Shown: positions 7,745-16,777 of the stretch, one piece after another
Layout: every line of letters starts with the position of its first letter
Position numbering within the stretch: position 1 is the stretch's first letter
NCBI GenBank assembly: GCA_913060615.1
Contig: CAJXUL010000003.1
Location: 1 to 52,609, forward strand
DNA from: an uncultured Gammaproteobacteria bacterium
GTDB lineage: Bacteria; Pseudomonadota; Gammaproteobacteria; Pseudomonadales; Azotimanducaceae
Direction: 5' to 3'
Length of the DNA stretch: 52,609 nt
The notes under the pieces: model-generated
Database searches by the model: none
What the model was told of the DNA's origin: nothing
What the model saw: only the letters and a program-made list of their open reading frames with translations
Position numbers and translations under genes: made by a program

Positions 7745-9397
7745 ATGAAAGCTTCTGATTTGATGGTGAAGTGCTTAGAGGCAGAAGGCGTTGAGCTTAT
7801 TTTTGGTGTGCCTGGTGAAGAAAATGCTGATTTTATGATGAGTTTAGAAAAATCTGCGAGCATTCGATTTGTGCTCACCCGGCATGAACAGGGTGCTGCA
7901 TTTATGGCAGAAATATACGGTCGTCTTACCGGCGCGCCGGCTGCGTGCCTAGGCACTCTTGGTCCTGGGGCCACCAATCTGATTACCGGCGTTGCTGATG
8001 CCAATATGGATCGAGCGCCAATGTTAGTTCTCACCGGCCAAGGCAGTACCAAGCGCCTGCATAAAGAATCTCATCAGATCATGGACGTGGTAAAGATGTT
8101 CGAGCCGGTAACGAAATGGGCGACAACTATTATTCATGCTGACAACATTCCCGAAATTGTGCGCAAAGCTGTGCGTATTGCGCGTAGCGAAAAGCCCGGC
8201 GCAGTACTCATTGAGTTGCCAGAAAACATTGCCGAAGACGATACCCTGGCTTTGCCAATGCTGCCCATCCGATTTCGGCGTTCCCAAGCCCATAGCGAGA
8301 CCATTGTGGATGCGGCAGCAAAAATTTGCGCTGCAAACCGCCCAGTTATTTTGGCCGGTAATGGCTGCGTAAGAAAAAGAAGCGCAGGAATATTGCGCGA
8401 ACTGGCAGCAGTTACGGGTATTGGTGTACTCAATACTTTTATGGCGAAAGGTGCACTCCCAACTGACTCTGAGCAATCTTTGTACACCATCGGCCTCGGT
8501 TCAAAAGACATTGGTACTTATGCCATTGATGCGGCGGATTTAGTCATTTGTATTGGTTTTGATATGGTGGAGTACCACCCTAGCCTTTGGAATGCGGCGG
8601 GGGAGAAAAAAATCATTCATATCGATTTTACTCCTGCGGAAATAGACAGTGACTACCACCCGGAGCTGGAGTTGGTTGGTGATGTTGCTGACACCTTAGA
8701 AGCCTTGGTATTTGAGTTAAAAAAATCTCCGGGTTTTGATTTTGATCTCAGCCAGCAAGCGTTAACGCGTAAAGAAATGGCCACTGAATTGGACCTTTAT
8801 CGTAATGACGTAACTCAAGGCCTTATCAAACCGCAGAAAGCATTGGCCGACGTGCAACAGATCTACGCTAAAGATGGTTTGTTATTGTCTGACGTGGGCG
8901 CCCACAAAATGTGGATAGCCCGCCATTATCACTGTGACATTCCCAATGGCTGTCTTATTCCTAACGGATTCTGTTCAATGGGTTTTGCTTTGCCAGGGGC
9001 CATTGCGGCAAGCCTAGTGGAGCCTGAGCGTAAAATTATCGGCATTGCTGGCGACGCTGGATTTTTGATGAACGTGCAGGAAATGGAAACGGCCAAGCGT
9101 CTGAACAGTAATATTACGATGATGATTTGGGAAGACAATGCCTATGGGCTAATAGCCTGGAAACAATGGGCGCAATTTGGTCGGCATACAGATTTGTCCT
9201 TCAATAATCCTGATTGGTCATTGCTGGCGGCCTCTTTTAGCTGGGACTATAAATATGTCGATGACAGTCGACTGCTGCTTGATGCGCTGGTTGAGGCATC
9301 TCAGCACAATGGTCCTAGCCTTATTGTGATACCAATAGACTACAACGAGAATCAACTTCTAACCCACCGATTAGGTGAAATGAACCGACAGCTATAG
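7745..9397 (+). CDS. Acetolactate synthase-type ThDP-dependent enzyme
   Basis: A 550-residue thiamine-diphosphate enzyme of the acetolactate synthase large-subunit superfamily, close to the catabolic AlsS type. The cofactor-activating Glu lies in RHEQGAAF (about residue 50), the loop GPGATNLITGVADA follows, and the ThDP/Mg motif GDAGFLMN is at about 436 with WEDNAYGLI as its second part. All three domains are complete. The start is ATG 7745 (MKASDLMVKCLEAEGV); the frame is open upstream but lacks family similarity. No regulatory subunit or acetolactate decarboxylase is adjacent, so it may act on another 2-oxoacid. It lies 54 bases upstream of the FMN protein and is probably co-transcribed with it. 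Confidence 0.85.
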   Translation: MKASDLMVKCLEAEGVELIFGVPGEENADFMMSLEKSASIRFVLTRHEQGAAFMAEIYGRLTGAPAACLGTLGPGATNLITGVADANMDRAPMLVLTGQGSTKRLHKESHQIMDVVKMFEPVTKWATTIIHADNIPEIVRKAVRIARSEKPGAVLIELPENIAEDDTLALPMLPIRFRRSQAHSETIVDAAAKICAANRPVILAGNGCVRKRSAGILRELAAVTGIGVLNTFMAKGALPTDSEQSLYTIGLGSKDIGTYAIDAADLVICIGFDMVEYHPSLWNAAGEKKIIHIDFTPAEIDSDYHPELELVGDVADTLEALVFELKKSPGFDFDLSQQALTRKEMATELDLYRNDVTQGLIKPQKALADVQQIYAKDGLLLSDVGAHKMWIARHYHCDIPNGCLIPNGFCSMGFALPGAIAASLVEPERKIIGIAGDAGFLMNVQEMETAKRLNSNITMMIWEDNAYGLIAWKQWAQFGRHTDLSFNNPDWSLLAASFSWDYKYVDDSRLLLDALVEASQHNGPSLIVIPIDYNENQLLTHRLGEMNRQL

Positions 9398-9451
9398 AGT
9401 CTAGCTGCTACAGAACGAATGAACGAATGAATCAGTAGGAGAATAATAACA

Positions 9452-10978
9452 ATGGATCATTTACAACAACTAGCCCAGACAGTAATACAATGGGGCGCAC
9501 TGCTGCTACTGTTTTTTGTCGGCGTTGGGGCGCTCTGGATATTCGTCATATACCTTGTTGATAAGACGCAAAAGATCCACACAATTCGCCGTAACTATCC
9601 AGTCATTGGGCGTCTGCGTTACGTGTTTGAGCATTTTGGCGAGTTTTTTCGCCAGTACTTTTTTGCCATGGATCGTGAAGAGTTGCCGTTTAATAGAGCG
9701 GAGCGATCTTGGGTATACCGGGCGGCAAAAAACGTAGATACAACCATCGCCTTTGGTTCCACCCGTCCTTTAGATCAGCCGGGAGATGTGATCTTTCTTA
9801 ACAGCGCCTTTCCTGTGCTTTCTCAAGACAGTGCCGATGCTGGTGCCATAACTCTAGGGCAGGGCAGTTGCAAGCAGCCTTATACCACTAAGTCAGTGAT
9901 CAATATTTCTGGCATGAGTTTTGGCGCTATTTCAAAGCCTGCTGTACGCGCTTTATCGAGAGGCGCGGCGGCGGCGGGTATCTGGATGAATACCGGTGAA
10001 GGTGGCCTTTCGTCTTACCATTTAGAAGGTGGTTGTGATTTGGTCTTTCAAATTGGCACAGCCAAATACGGCGTTCGCGCTGCTGAGGGTGGCTTAGACC
10101 CAGTTAAGTTGGCGGCGGTTGCCGCTTACCCCCAAGTAAAGATGTTTGAAATAAAAATGAGTCAGGGTGCGAAGCCCGGCAAGGGTGGTATTTTGCCCGG
10201 CGGCAAGGTGACAGAAAAAATTGCAGAAATTCGTGGCATAACTGTGGGTCAAGATTCTATAAGTCCAAATGGGCATGAAGACATTAGGTCGGTAAACGAC
10301 CTGCTCGATATGATTGAGAACGTCCGTGAGATTACGGGTAAGCCGGTTGGATTCAAAATAGTGGTTGGTCAAATAGAATTCTTTCATGATCTGTTTGATG
10401 AAATTAATCGGCGTGGCGTACTCAGTGCACCGGACTTTATTACCCTTGATAGCGCTGATGGCGGTACTGGCGCTGCACCGCAGCCGCTGATGGATTATGT
10501 CGGTTTGGCGCTGCGTGAAAGCCTGCCGATGATTGTTGATAAGTTAGTCGAGTATGGGTTGCGTGATCGAATTAAAGTTATTGCCTCCGGCAAATTAATT
10601 ACTCCGGGAAAAGTCGCTTGGGCATTGGCCTGTGGTGCCGACATTGTTACTTCTGCGCGGGGTTTTATGTTTGCGCTAGGGTGCATTCAAGCGCTTCAAT
10701 GCAACAAGAATACTTGCCCCACTGGTATTACCACGCACCAAAAGGAATTGCAGCGTGGCTTAGTGCCAGCGGAAAAATCTTTGCGAGTGGCTAGTTTTGC
10801 TCAACAAATTGTGCATGACGTAGGCGTTATTGCGCATTCGTGTGGGGTTTCGCAACCACGCGAGTTAGAGCGCCACCACGTGCGTGTTATAGAGTCTGGT
10901 GGCCTTTCTGTATCTTTGGCGGAGCAGTACCCAACACCTGTGGTTAGCCAAAAAATAAACTTGCCACCGTCAGTTTAG
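9452..10978 (+). CDS. Membrane-anchored FMN-binding glutamate synthase-like protein
   Basis: 508 residues. A single transmembrane helix (about 12-36) is followed by the FMN/iron-sulfur synthase domain of glutamate synthase. Visible marks are ISGMSFGAISKPA, NTGEGGLS, KMSQGAKPGKGG, DSADGGTGAAP and the [3Fe-4S] cysteine pattern Cx5Cx4C at about residues 411, 417 and 422. The glutaminase domain and GXGXG repeats of true GltB are absent, so ammonia transfer from glutamine is not expected. The family is common but its reaction is not settled. Probably in one transcript with the ThDP enzyme upstream; the antiporter lies 132 bases downstream. Confidence 0.85.
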   Translation: MDHLQQLAQTVIQWGALLLLFFVGVGALWIFVIYLVDKTQKIHTIRRNYPVIGRLRYVFEHFGEFFRQYFFAMDREELPFNRAERSWVYRAAKNVDTTIAFGSTRPLDQPGDVIFLNSAFPVLSQDSADAGAITLGQGSCKQPYTTKSVINISGMSFGAISKPAVRALSRGAAAAGIWMNTGEGGLSSYHLEGGCDLVFQIGTAKYGVRAAEGGLDPVKLAAVAAYPQVKMFEIKMSQGAKPGKGGILPGGKVTEKIAEIRGITVGQDSISPNGHEDIRSVNDLLDMIENVREITGKPVGFKIVVGQIEFFHDLFDEINRRGVLSAPDFITLDSADGGTGAAPQPLMDYVGLALRESLPMIVDKLVEYGLRDRIKVIASGKLITPGKVAWALACGADIVTSARGFMFALGCIQALQCNKNTCPTGITTHQKELQRGLVPAEKSLRVASFAQQIVHDVGVIAHSCGVSQPRELERHHVRVIESGGLSVSLAEQYPTPVVSQKINLPPSV

Positions 10979-11024
10979 GTCGAATGGTAACTATAGGAAT
11001 TTAGTAGCCTGGGTTTTGTTAGCC

Positions 11025-11096
11025 AGTTTTTTACAAGTGAGTTTTTACCAGTGAGTTTTTACAAGTAGGGTTTTGCAGGCAGGTTTTACAAGTTAA
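11025..11096. repeat. Degenerate tandem repeat of about 14 bp
   Basis: Five imperfect copies of a unit near GTTTTTACAAGTGA fill most of the gap before the antiporter. The second and third copies are nearly identical, the last two are shorter and diverged. It ends just before the ribosome-binding AAAGAGAG of the antiporter gene. Confidence 0.75.
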
Positions 11097-11110
11097 AGAG
11101 AGACTGAGCA

Positions 11111-12352
11111 ATGATAAGCACAATTATGGGTCAGGTTTTAGCGATCAGCGGGTTGGCCGTGGTGGGTTTGTTGATGCAACGGTTGCTGCGTATTGAGCTT
11201 ACCTTGGCATGTTTATTGGTCGGTTTCCTTGCTGGATTGGGTTTGGAATTTACTGGTTTTGATACCGGGATAAGAGCCAGCAACTTACACGATCTAGTGT
11301 TTTTTGTGATTTTGCCAGTACTCATCTTTGAAGCAGCTTGGGAGCTTAACCCAGGCCTACTTAAAAAGTGGTTGCTGCCCATTTTATTGATGGCTACGTT
11401 GGGGGTGTTGCTGTGTACTTTTATCACCGCTGGATTGATCTACTTAGGTATTGGTCAGGCAGAAGGGTTCCCTTGGGTGGCTGCACTTTTGACTGGCACC
11501 ATTCTGGCAGCGACAGACCCTGTGGCGGTTATTGCACAATTACGCAGCGCTAAGGTATCCGCGGATCTCACCACAATATTCGAGGGCGAAAGTCTGTTTA
11601 ACGACGCGACTGCGGTAGTGCTATTCAGTATTGTCATTGGCTTGGCTACTAATAGCGTAGAGGCTGGCGACAGTAATCTGGCGTTCTTCTCATTGGTCGC
11701 CGTTGGCGGTTTAGTGTTTGGCGCCATTGCTGGATTGGTGGTCAGCGCCGTTGTATTGCTTGTGGGTTCGTCCATAGCCAGCCGTTTTATATTGGTCTTT
11801 TCGGCCTTTGCGAGTTTTTTTGTGGCGGAGCATGTGCTGCACATCTCGGGTATCTTGGCAGTGATGATGACAGCCATTGTTTCTCGTTTTACTTTGCGAG
11901 AAGTAGAGACCACCGTTGCTGAAGGTATCGCCGGCACATGGGAGTGGTTGGGCATATACTTTAATTGTATTTTGTTCGCCATTATGGGGCTTGTGGTTAC
12001 GTTAGCCATGTTCCGTGATCAATGGGTGGCTATGCTAGTTGCCATTGCCGCAGCGATTATTGCTCGAGTCGTTGCCGTTGGCGTTAGTTGTTTGTGCGCC
12101 CGTCCTCTCAGTACGCCTATTTCATTAGCGTGGCAGGGGTTACTGGTTTGGGGTGGTTTGCGCGGCGCAATAGCTATTGCATTGGTGCTGTCCCTACCAA
12201 CAAGCTTACCTTACTGGTGGACAATACAGTCGATGGTATTTGGCGTGGTGCTGTTCAGCCTGCTTGTACAGGGCACGACTAACCCTTACCTGATCGCACG
12301 GGTTGTTGGCTCGCCGCTAACAACCTCTACTAATACCTCAGAGGGCGGCTAA
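11111..12352 (+). CDS. CPA1-family Na+(K+)/H+ antiporter
   Basis: A 413-residue integral membrane protein with about twelve hydrophobic helices. The ion-binding motif ATDPVAV (about residues 134-140) and the following FEGESLFNDATAVVLF are diagnostic of the NhaP/NHE (CPA1) group, and GLLVWGGLRGAIAIAL near residue 350 is the conserved helix with its basic residue. There is no long C-terminal cytoplasmic domain, so it is a short NhaP-type form. It exchanges monovalent cations for protons in the inner membrane, fitting a marine salt environment. The start ATG at 11111 follows AAAGAGAG. It converges on the mevalonate operon, with 15 bases between stops. Confidence 0.88.
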   Translation: MISTIMGQVLAISGLAVVGLLMQRLLRIELTLACLLVGFLAGLGLEFTGFDTGIRASNLHDLVFFVILPVLIFEAAWELNPGLLKKWLLPILLMATLGVLLCTFITAGLIYLGIGQAEGFPWVAALLTGTILAATDPVAVIAQLRSAKVSADLTTIFEGESLFNDATAVVLFSIVIGLATNSVEAGDSNLAFFSLVAVGGLVFGAIAGLVVSAVVLLVGSSIASRFILVFSAFASFFVAEHVLHISGILAVMMTAIVSRFTLREVETTVAEGIAGTWEWLGIYFNCILFAIMGLVVTLAMFRDQWVAMLVAIAAAIIARVVAVGVSCLCARPLSTPISLAWQGLLVWGGLRGAIAIALVLSLPTSLPYWWTIQSMVFGVVLFSLLVQGTTNPYLIARVVGSPLTTSTNTSEGG

Positions 12353-12367
12353 AACCCTCTAATCTAT

Positions 12368-14620
12368 TTAGTTCAATGTTATGGCTAAGGTCCGATAACC
12401 AGCCGATTCTATTGCCGCTTTAACCGGCCCAGTGCTGTCCGGGCATAGGGCGATCATGGATCCACCACCACCACCACCGGTGAGCTTTGCACCCACTGCG
12501 CCATTTTGCCGCGCAACGTGAATCATTTCTTCTAGCTCAGGCGTGGAAAGCTGCAATGCATTGAGATAGCCGTGACACAAATTCATCAGTTCGCCTAACT
12601 CATTCAGTTGCCCGCTTTTGACTGCGTCGCTTGCGGACATAGTGAGATGCCCGATCTGATCAAAAATGGTTTCGTAACGCCCCGGATATTGTTGCCACGA
12701 GGCTCTTACCCTGGCTACTGTGTCCGCGGTTAGGCTCTCTTTACCGGTCATGCCAATAACTAATTCTAGCGGTTGGCCAAGTTTTAAAGTGCTGAATAAC
12801 GGTTGCTCGTCGCGGCGCTGGTAATATAGTGGCGAGCCATAAGTGGCCACAGTGTTGTCCACACCGGAAGGTGTGCCGTGAGCGGCTTTTTCGCACTCAA
12901 AGGCCAATTCATTAATGCGCCCATCTTTGAGATCTAGTTTATAAGCGTGGTCGATGGCACGGATAATCGCCACAGCCAATGCCGAAGATCCACCTAGTCC
13001 CATTGCTCTGGGGATATGTGGAAAAACCTCGATGGTCATATTTTCTTTATTGAGGCCAAGCTGCTCTAGCAGCTGTGCGATAATGCCGGTAAAGCCGGGG
13101 TTAGTGACGCGCACTTTTTGCTCAACACCCCAGCGCGGAATGACTACATTGATACCGTCGCCACCTTTGCGAATGGCGGCTTCCACAGCCAAGGGAATTG
13201 GTAGGGCGATAGCCGGTCTGCCATAAACTACGGCGTGTTCGCCAAGCAAAATGATTTTGCCGCAAGCGGCTTGGCGCTCGGCAACGTCAGGTTGGACGAT
13301 TTTGCGCGCTAGATTTTTGGCTATCTCTTGGGCTTTCCAGACTTTAATTTCGCCCGATTCAATAAGGCTTTCTACCACGGTTTCAAAGTGTTCGTCTGAA
13401 ACGCCTGCAGAACTAGCCACGCTGCGGGCATGCAAATTCATATGGTTTTGCTGTATGCCGTCGGTGGAAAGTGAGCGTAGGGCGGCAAAGTTTTGTGCCA
13501 AGCCAATTGCCGCCATAATACCTGCCAGTTCCGAGGCGTTGGGTGAGCCCAGCAGTCTATGGTTGATTCTAACGCTAGGGTTGGTCTCTAACGACCCGCC
13601 TACAGTGCCTACTTTCATTGGGATAGCTATTTCGCCAACCAAATAGCCGGGCTCGTCTTTGTGCCAAACCGTTAACGCTTTATAACGCCCGCTTGCTGCT
13701 GCATAAGCATGGGCAGCAGCTTCAATGGCGCGCCAGTCGTTACCCGTGGCAATAGCCACAGCGTCTACGCCGTTCATAATGCCTTTGTTATGGGTTGCTG
13801 CACGGTAGGGGTCGGCCAGTGCTAAGTCGTTAGCGAGGACTATGCCGTCTCTGACTTCTTCGCCCGTGTAGCCTTTACCTTCCAAATTTTGGATAGGTAT
13901 GCGCACCTTCGCTCGAGCCACTGCGCGATCTGTAAGGTTAGATAAAATGCGTAAGAAAACTTTACCGCCTGTAAGGGTTTCAGCTAGTGAGGCAACGCCC
14001 TCGCACATGGTGTTAACCAGGTTTGCGCCCATGGCGTCTCGGGTATCTACTAGCAGGTGCATGACCACCATTAGGCGACCGTCGTGTTCTGCCTTGTAGT
14101 CAAATACTTCTATGTCTAGTGCGCCGCCGCCTCGCGCCACCATTTTTGGGTGCAAGCTATTGGCTAGCGCCAGTATTTCTTCTTTGTTTTCTAGTAATAC
14201 AGATTTAGCCGCTTCTGGATCGCCATCTATGACTACCTGTACTTGGCCAATGAGTATGGGAGTTACTTCCTCGGCAATAAACCCACCGCCCAGGCGTGCT
14301 AGGCGTGCGGCGCCGGATAGGCCTGCAACGATAGAAGGCTCTTCTACTACTAGCGGAATAACGTAGTCGCGGTTGTTAATGAGGAAGTTTAGGGCTACGC
14401 CCATGGGCAAACCAAAAACACCGATGACATTTTCTATCATCTTATCGGCCACGTTAAGCTGCACCTGGTGGCTGCCGGTCGTAAGTTGCTGCACATCCTC
14501 TTGGGAAAGCAGGCCGCGCTGATGTAGCGCTGCAATGCGTTGATTGATGTTTAAGCGGAAAAAATTTGGGATCCGAGAAGATCCCTGTTGGTCTTGTTCA
14601 GTCTTTGACTGTGATGCCAT
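12368..14620 (-). CDS. HMG-CoA reductase (class II) fused to mevalonate kinase
   Basis: One 750-residue polypeptide with two complete enzymes. Residues 1 to about 445 are class II HMG-CoA reductase: ENVIGVFGLP (63-72), catalytic Glu in VVEEPS (91-96), Lys279 in HNKGIMNGV, Asp295 in ATGND, and His393 in NHMNLHAR. From about 450 it is mevalonate kinase, a GHMP kinase: CGKIILLGEHAVVYG (453-467), RAMGLGGSSA (538-547), Asp588 in PSGVDN, and KLTGGGGGGS (712-721). Together they turn HMG-CoA into phosphomevalonate via mevalonate. Its ATG overlaps the end of the phosphomevalonate kinase gene by 23 bases. No insertion or frameshift lies between the halves. Class II enzymes are often labelled degradative; the operon argues for biosynthesis. 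Confidence 0.93.
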   Translation of the reverse strand: MASQSKTEQDQQGSSRIPNFFRLNINQRIAALHQRGLLSQEDVQQLTTGSHQVQLNVADKMIENVIGVFGLPMGVALNFLINNRDYVIPLVVEEPSIVAGLSGAARLARLGGGFIAEEVTPILIGQVQVVIDGDPEAAKSVLLENKEEILALANSLHPKMVARGGGALDIEVFDYKAEHDGRLMVVMHLLVDTRDAMGANLVNTMCEGVASLAETLTGGKVFLRILSNLTDRAVARAKVRIPIQNLEGKGYTGEEVRDGIVLANDLALADPYRAATHNKGIMNGVDAVAIATGNDWRAIEAAAHAYAAASGRYKALTVWHKDEPGYLVGEIAIPMKVGTVGGSLETNPSVRINHRLLGSPNASELAGIMAAIGLAQNFAALRSLSTDGIQQNHMNLHARSVASSAGVSDEHFETVVESLIESGEIKVWKAQEIAKNLARKIVQPDVAERQAACGKIILLGEHAVVYGRPAIALPIPLAVEAAIRKGGDGINVVIPRWGVEQKVRVTNPGFTGIIAQLLEQLGLNKENMTIEVFPHIPRAMGLGGSSALAVAIIRAIDHAYKLDLKDGRINELAFECEKAAHGTPSGVDNTVATYGSPLYYQRRDEQPLFSTLKLGQPLELVIGMTGKESLTADTVARVRASWQQYPGRYETIFDQIGHLTMSASDAVKSGQLNELGELMNLCHGYLNALQLSTPELEEMIHVARQNGAVGAKLTGGGGGGSMIALCPDSTGPVKAAIESAGYRTLAITLN

Positions 14621-15554
14621 GTTTGGCCATCTCCAAATCTAATAACAAAAAATTTTGATCCGATACCCTACTGCGAAATTTTTCTAGTGCATCTTTATCT
14701 TGGCTCAGCGCTATGCCGATATCGCCGCCACCTGCGCCACAAGGTTTATAGGTGAGGCCGTGTGATGCCGCCAGTTTAACCAAGCTGAGGTGCTCTGTGG
14801 TAAAAATATTCAGCTTTGCGCTTTGATCTAGAGCAAAAAGTGCTTTTTGATACTGCTTGAGCAAATCATTGCTGGTGGGTTGCTCGCACAACAAGCTACT
14901 CAGCGCAGATAGATCATCAAGCAGGCCAGAATCATCTGTTTGCCGCCAAGTATCAAAACTTGCTATGTGGTCTGTGGTTTTGGCACTTTTACCGGTCCAG
15001 ACCAGCTGCCAATGCAGATCTTCTGGCCATTGGAAGGGTTGGGCGACGCCGTTTTGATACGTTATCACGCCACCGAACCAAGATGCTGCAACGTCTAAGC
15101 CGCTACCTTTGCCGCTTTGCCAGTTGCGATGAATTTGCTGTGCTTCGGCCAAAGACGGTTCTTTGTCCAATAAATGACAGAGCCCCGCATAGGTGGCATT
15201 ACATACCGCGGCTGAGGAACCTAAACCCAATTTTTGGCCAGCAGAAAAAAAATCAGAGCTGTCGGTATGCAGGTGCATGCCAGCGCATAGCTCGTTGAGG
15301 TGTTGTATACCCCAATGCTGCAATACAGCAGCGGTAAATCCGGTGGTAGGGGCAGTGGGTAATGTTTCGCCTTCTTCATTGACGCTGACGCTGGGGCTGT
15401 CAAATCCTGCGCTGCTGAAGTGCCATGTTTGGTCGCTGCGCGTTTCTATGCTCACTTGAGCCGTGGCGTTCACTGCCATGATAGCGGCGGGCGCGCCAGT
15501 CAACACGGCATACTCACCCCAAAGAACCGCTTTGCCCGGTGCGGTAAACTTCAC
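14598..15554 (-). CDS. Phosphomevalonate kinase
   Basis: A 318-residue GHMP-superfamily kinase, best read as phosphomevalonate kinase, making mevalonate 5-diphosphate. The motif KFTAPGKAVLWGEYAVLTG opens the protein (residues 2-20), LGLGSSAAVCNA is the ATP loop, and KPCGAGGGDIGIAL is the third GHMP motif. The start is GTG at 15554, which overlaps the stop of the decarboxylase gene (GTGA); a longer frame to 15662 would only translate the neighbour out of frame. The assignment relative to a second mevalonate kinase rests on operon logic: the decarboxylase and the mevalonate kinase domain are both already present. Confidence 0.87.
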   Translation of the reverse strand: MKFTAPGKAVLWGEYAVLTGAPAAIMAVNATAQVSIETRSDQTWHFSSAGFDSPSVSVNEEGETLPTAPTTGFTAAVLQHWGIQHLNELCAGMHLHTDSSDFFSAGQKLGLGSSAAVCNATYAGLCHLLDKEPSLAEAQQIHRNWQSGKGSGLDVAASWFGGVITYQNGVAQPFQWPEDLHWQLVWTGKSAKTTDHIASFDTWRQTDDSGLLDDLSALSSLLCEQPTSNDLLKQYQKALFALDQSAKLNIFTTEHLSLVKLAASHGLTYKPCGAGGGDIGIALSQDKDALEKFRSRVSDQNFLLLDLEMAKHGITVKD

Positions 15555-16498
15555 TGGTCGATAATCTGTGCGCCTTCGCCCAGTCCACAGTCGATAATTT
15601 CTAACACGCCTGGTACTTGCGCCAATGCTGCGCTGACGGCTGGACGACTTTCCGCTGTGCACACGGCCTTAATTTGTGGCCCTGCATCTACAGTAAAAAA
15701 AACTTGATGGCCTTGGTCACGCAGGGCTCTTACGCAATCCATGCAAGCAATACTTGCGGGTGTCCAGTAGCTCAAGGTTGGGTTACTGGTCAGCATCAAG
15801 CTGTGCATTTTTAGACAGCTCAGTTCTGCAACTTGGGCCAGTTGAGTGAAATCGCGCAAACTAATTGCCTGGGCGGCCGAGCTATAATCTTCGGCTGCAC
15901 CTCGCAACCAAGCATTGTAAAAAGGTGAGGTTTGCTTGGATCGCTGCATACCTTGAGTAGAGTTCACAGCTTTTGCTGCTCTGCTGGTCACAGCAACGAC
16001 GACTTCTAAGGGCCAGTGACTGCTGGGCGCCAGGCGCATGGCTTCCCATTGAGGCGGTACTAACGCCACAAATCCTCCGTGAATTGAACGAGCTGCGCTT
16101 GCAGACCCTTGGCGCGCCCAATTTGAACGCATCTCCTCATTTAGACCCAGGTCGCAATGTGCGTTAACGGCTGTGATGAGGGCCGCAAAGCCAGATGCAG
16201 AAGAGGCAAGACCCGCACTGGTTGGAAAGTTGTTGTCGCTATTGATGATCAGGCTTGGTACTTCGAATTCACTGCGAAGCGTCTGCAACCAGCGTTCTAT
16301 CTTCGCGTCCTCAATCTGCTCACCGTTAAGGTGAAACGCGTCCTTTTTGCCTTCCTTTATCTTCGTGGTGGTGGTCAGATTTGACAGGGTAATAGACAGG
16401 TTGGGCGTAGCGGGCAGGTTGCCGGGCTTGCTTTGTTTACCCCAGTATTTCACTAGGGCAATGTTTGGGTGCGCTTGGGCTGTAGTTGTATTTTGCAT
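15551..16498 (-). CDS. mvaD: Diphosphomevalonate decarboxylase
   Basis: A 315-residue GHMP enzyme that decarboxylates mevalonate 5-diphosphate to isopentenyl diphosphate. The signature PNIALVKYWGK (about 12-22) is near-diagnostic, with NFPTSAGLASSASGFAAL as the ATP loop and the catalytic Asp in FTVDAGPQ, where most homologues have DAGPN. The serine-rich segment RQGSASAARSIHGG is also conserved. It is the first gene of the mevalonate operon as read from right to left. There is no strong ribosome binding site before the ATG; the upstream sequence holds a short hairpin, CTCCC(3 nt)GGGAG, at 16522-16534. Confidence 0.92.
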   Translation of the reverse strand: MQNTTTAQAHPNIALVKYWGKQSKPGNLPATPNLSITLSNLTTTTKIKEGKKDAFHLNGEQIEDAKIERWLQTLRSEFEVPSLIINSDNNFPTSAGLASSASGFAALITAVNAHCDLGLNEEMRSNWARQGSASAARSIHGGFVALVPPQWEAMRLAPSSHWPLEVVVAVTSRAAKAVNSTQGMQRSKQTSPFYNAWLRGAAEDYSSAAQAISLRDFTQLAQVAELSCLKMHSLMLTSNPTLSYWTPASIACMDCVRALRDQGHQVFFTVDAGPQIKAVCTAESRPAVSAALAQVPGVLEIIDCGLGEGAQIIDQ

Positions 16499-16620
16499 AG
16501 CGGCGCAATGTTACCTCATATCTCCCATTGGGAGCAGTTAGCTTAGGTTTGAGGCAAAAATTTCAGGGAAGCGTGCGTTGAATGGCTAGCGCCTAGGACA
16601 CAAGTGCGCGTCATTATGGA

Positions 16621-16660
16621 AATGCCAAAATGCCAAAATGCCAAAATGCCAAAATGCCAA
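16621..16660. repeat. 8-bp tandem repeat, 5 copies
   Basis: AATGCCAA is repeated five times perfectly, followed by AAGGCAAA as a diverged sixth. It lies between the end of the amidase gene and the start of the mevalonate operon, upstream of mvaD. The unit differs from all other repeats in the window. Confidence 0.95.
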
Positions 16661-16777
16661 AAGGCAAAAAAAAGACTATAAATCAGTGACTTATAGCCTA
16701 TGGTTCAGAAAATTGAAGCCCGCGTTGCGGCGCGCCTGAACGCGCTGGTTGAGGGTTAGTTGGGTACTAAATAAGTG

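Noticed and set aside
12368-14620. A degradative role (growth on mevalonate) for the class II HMG-CoA reductase.
   Set aside because: It is in an operon with kinases and decarboxylase for making isopentenyl diphosphate; no HMG-CoA lyase is near.
14598-15662. A longer phosphomevalonate kinase starting at 15662.
   Set aside because: The extra 36 residues read the decarboxylase gene in another frame and are basic and unlike the family; the GTG at 15554 gives the normal N-terminus.
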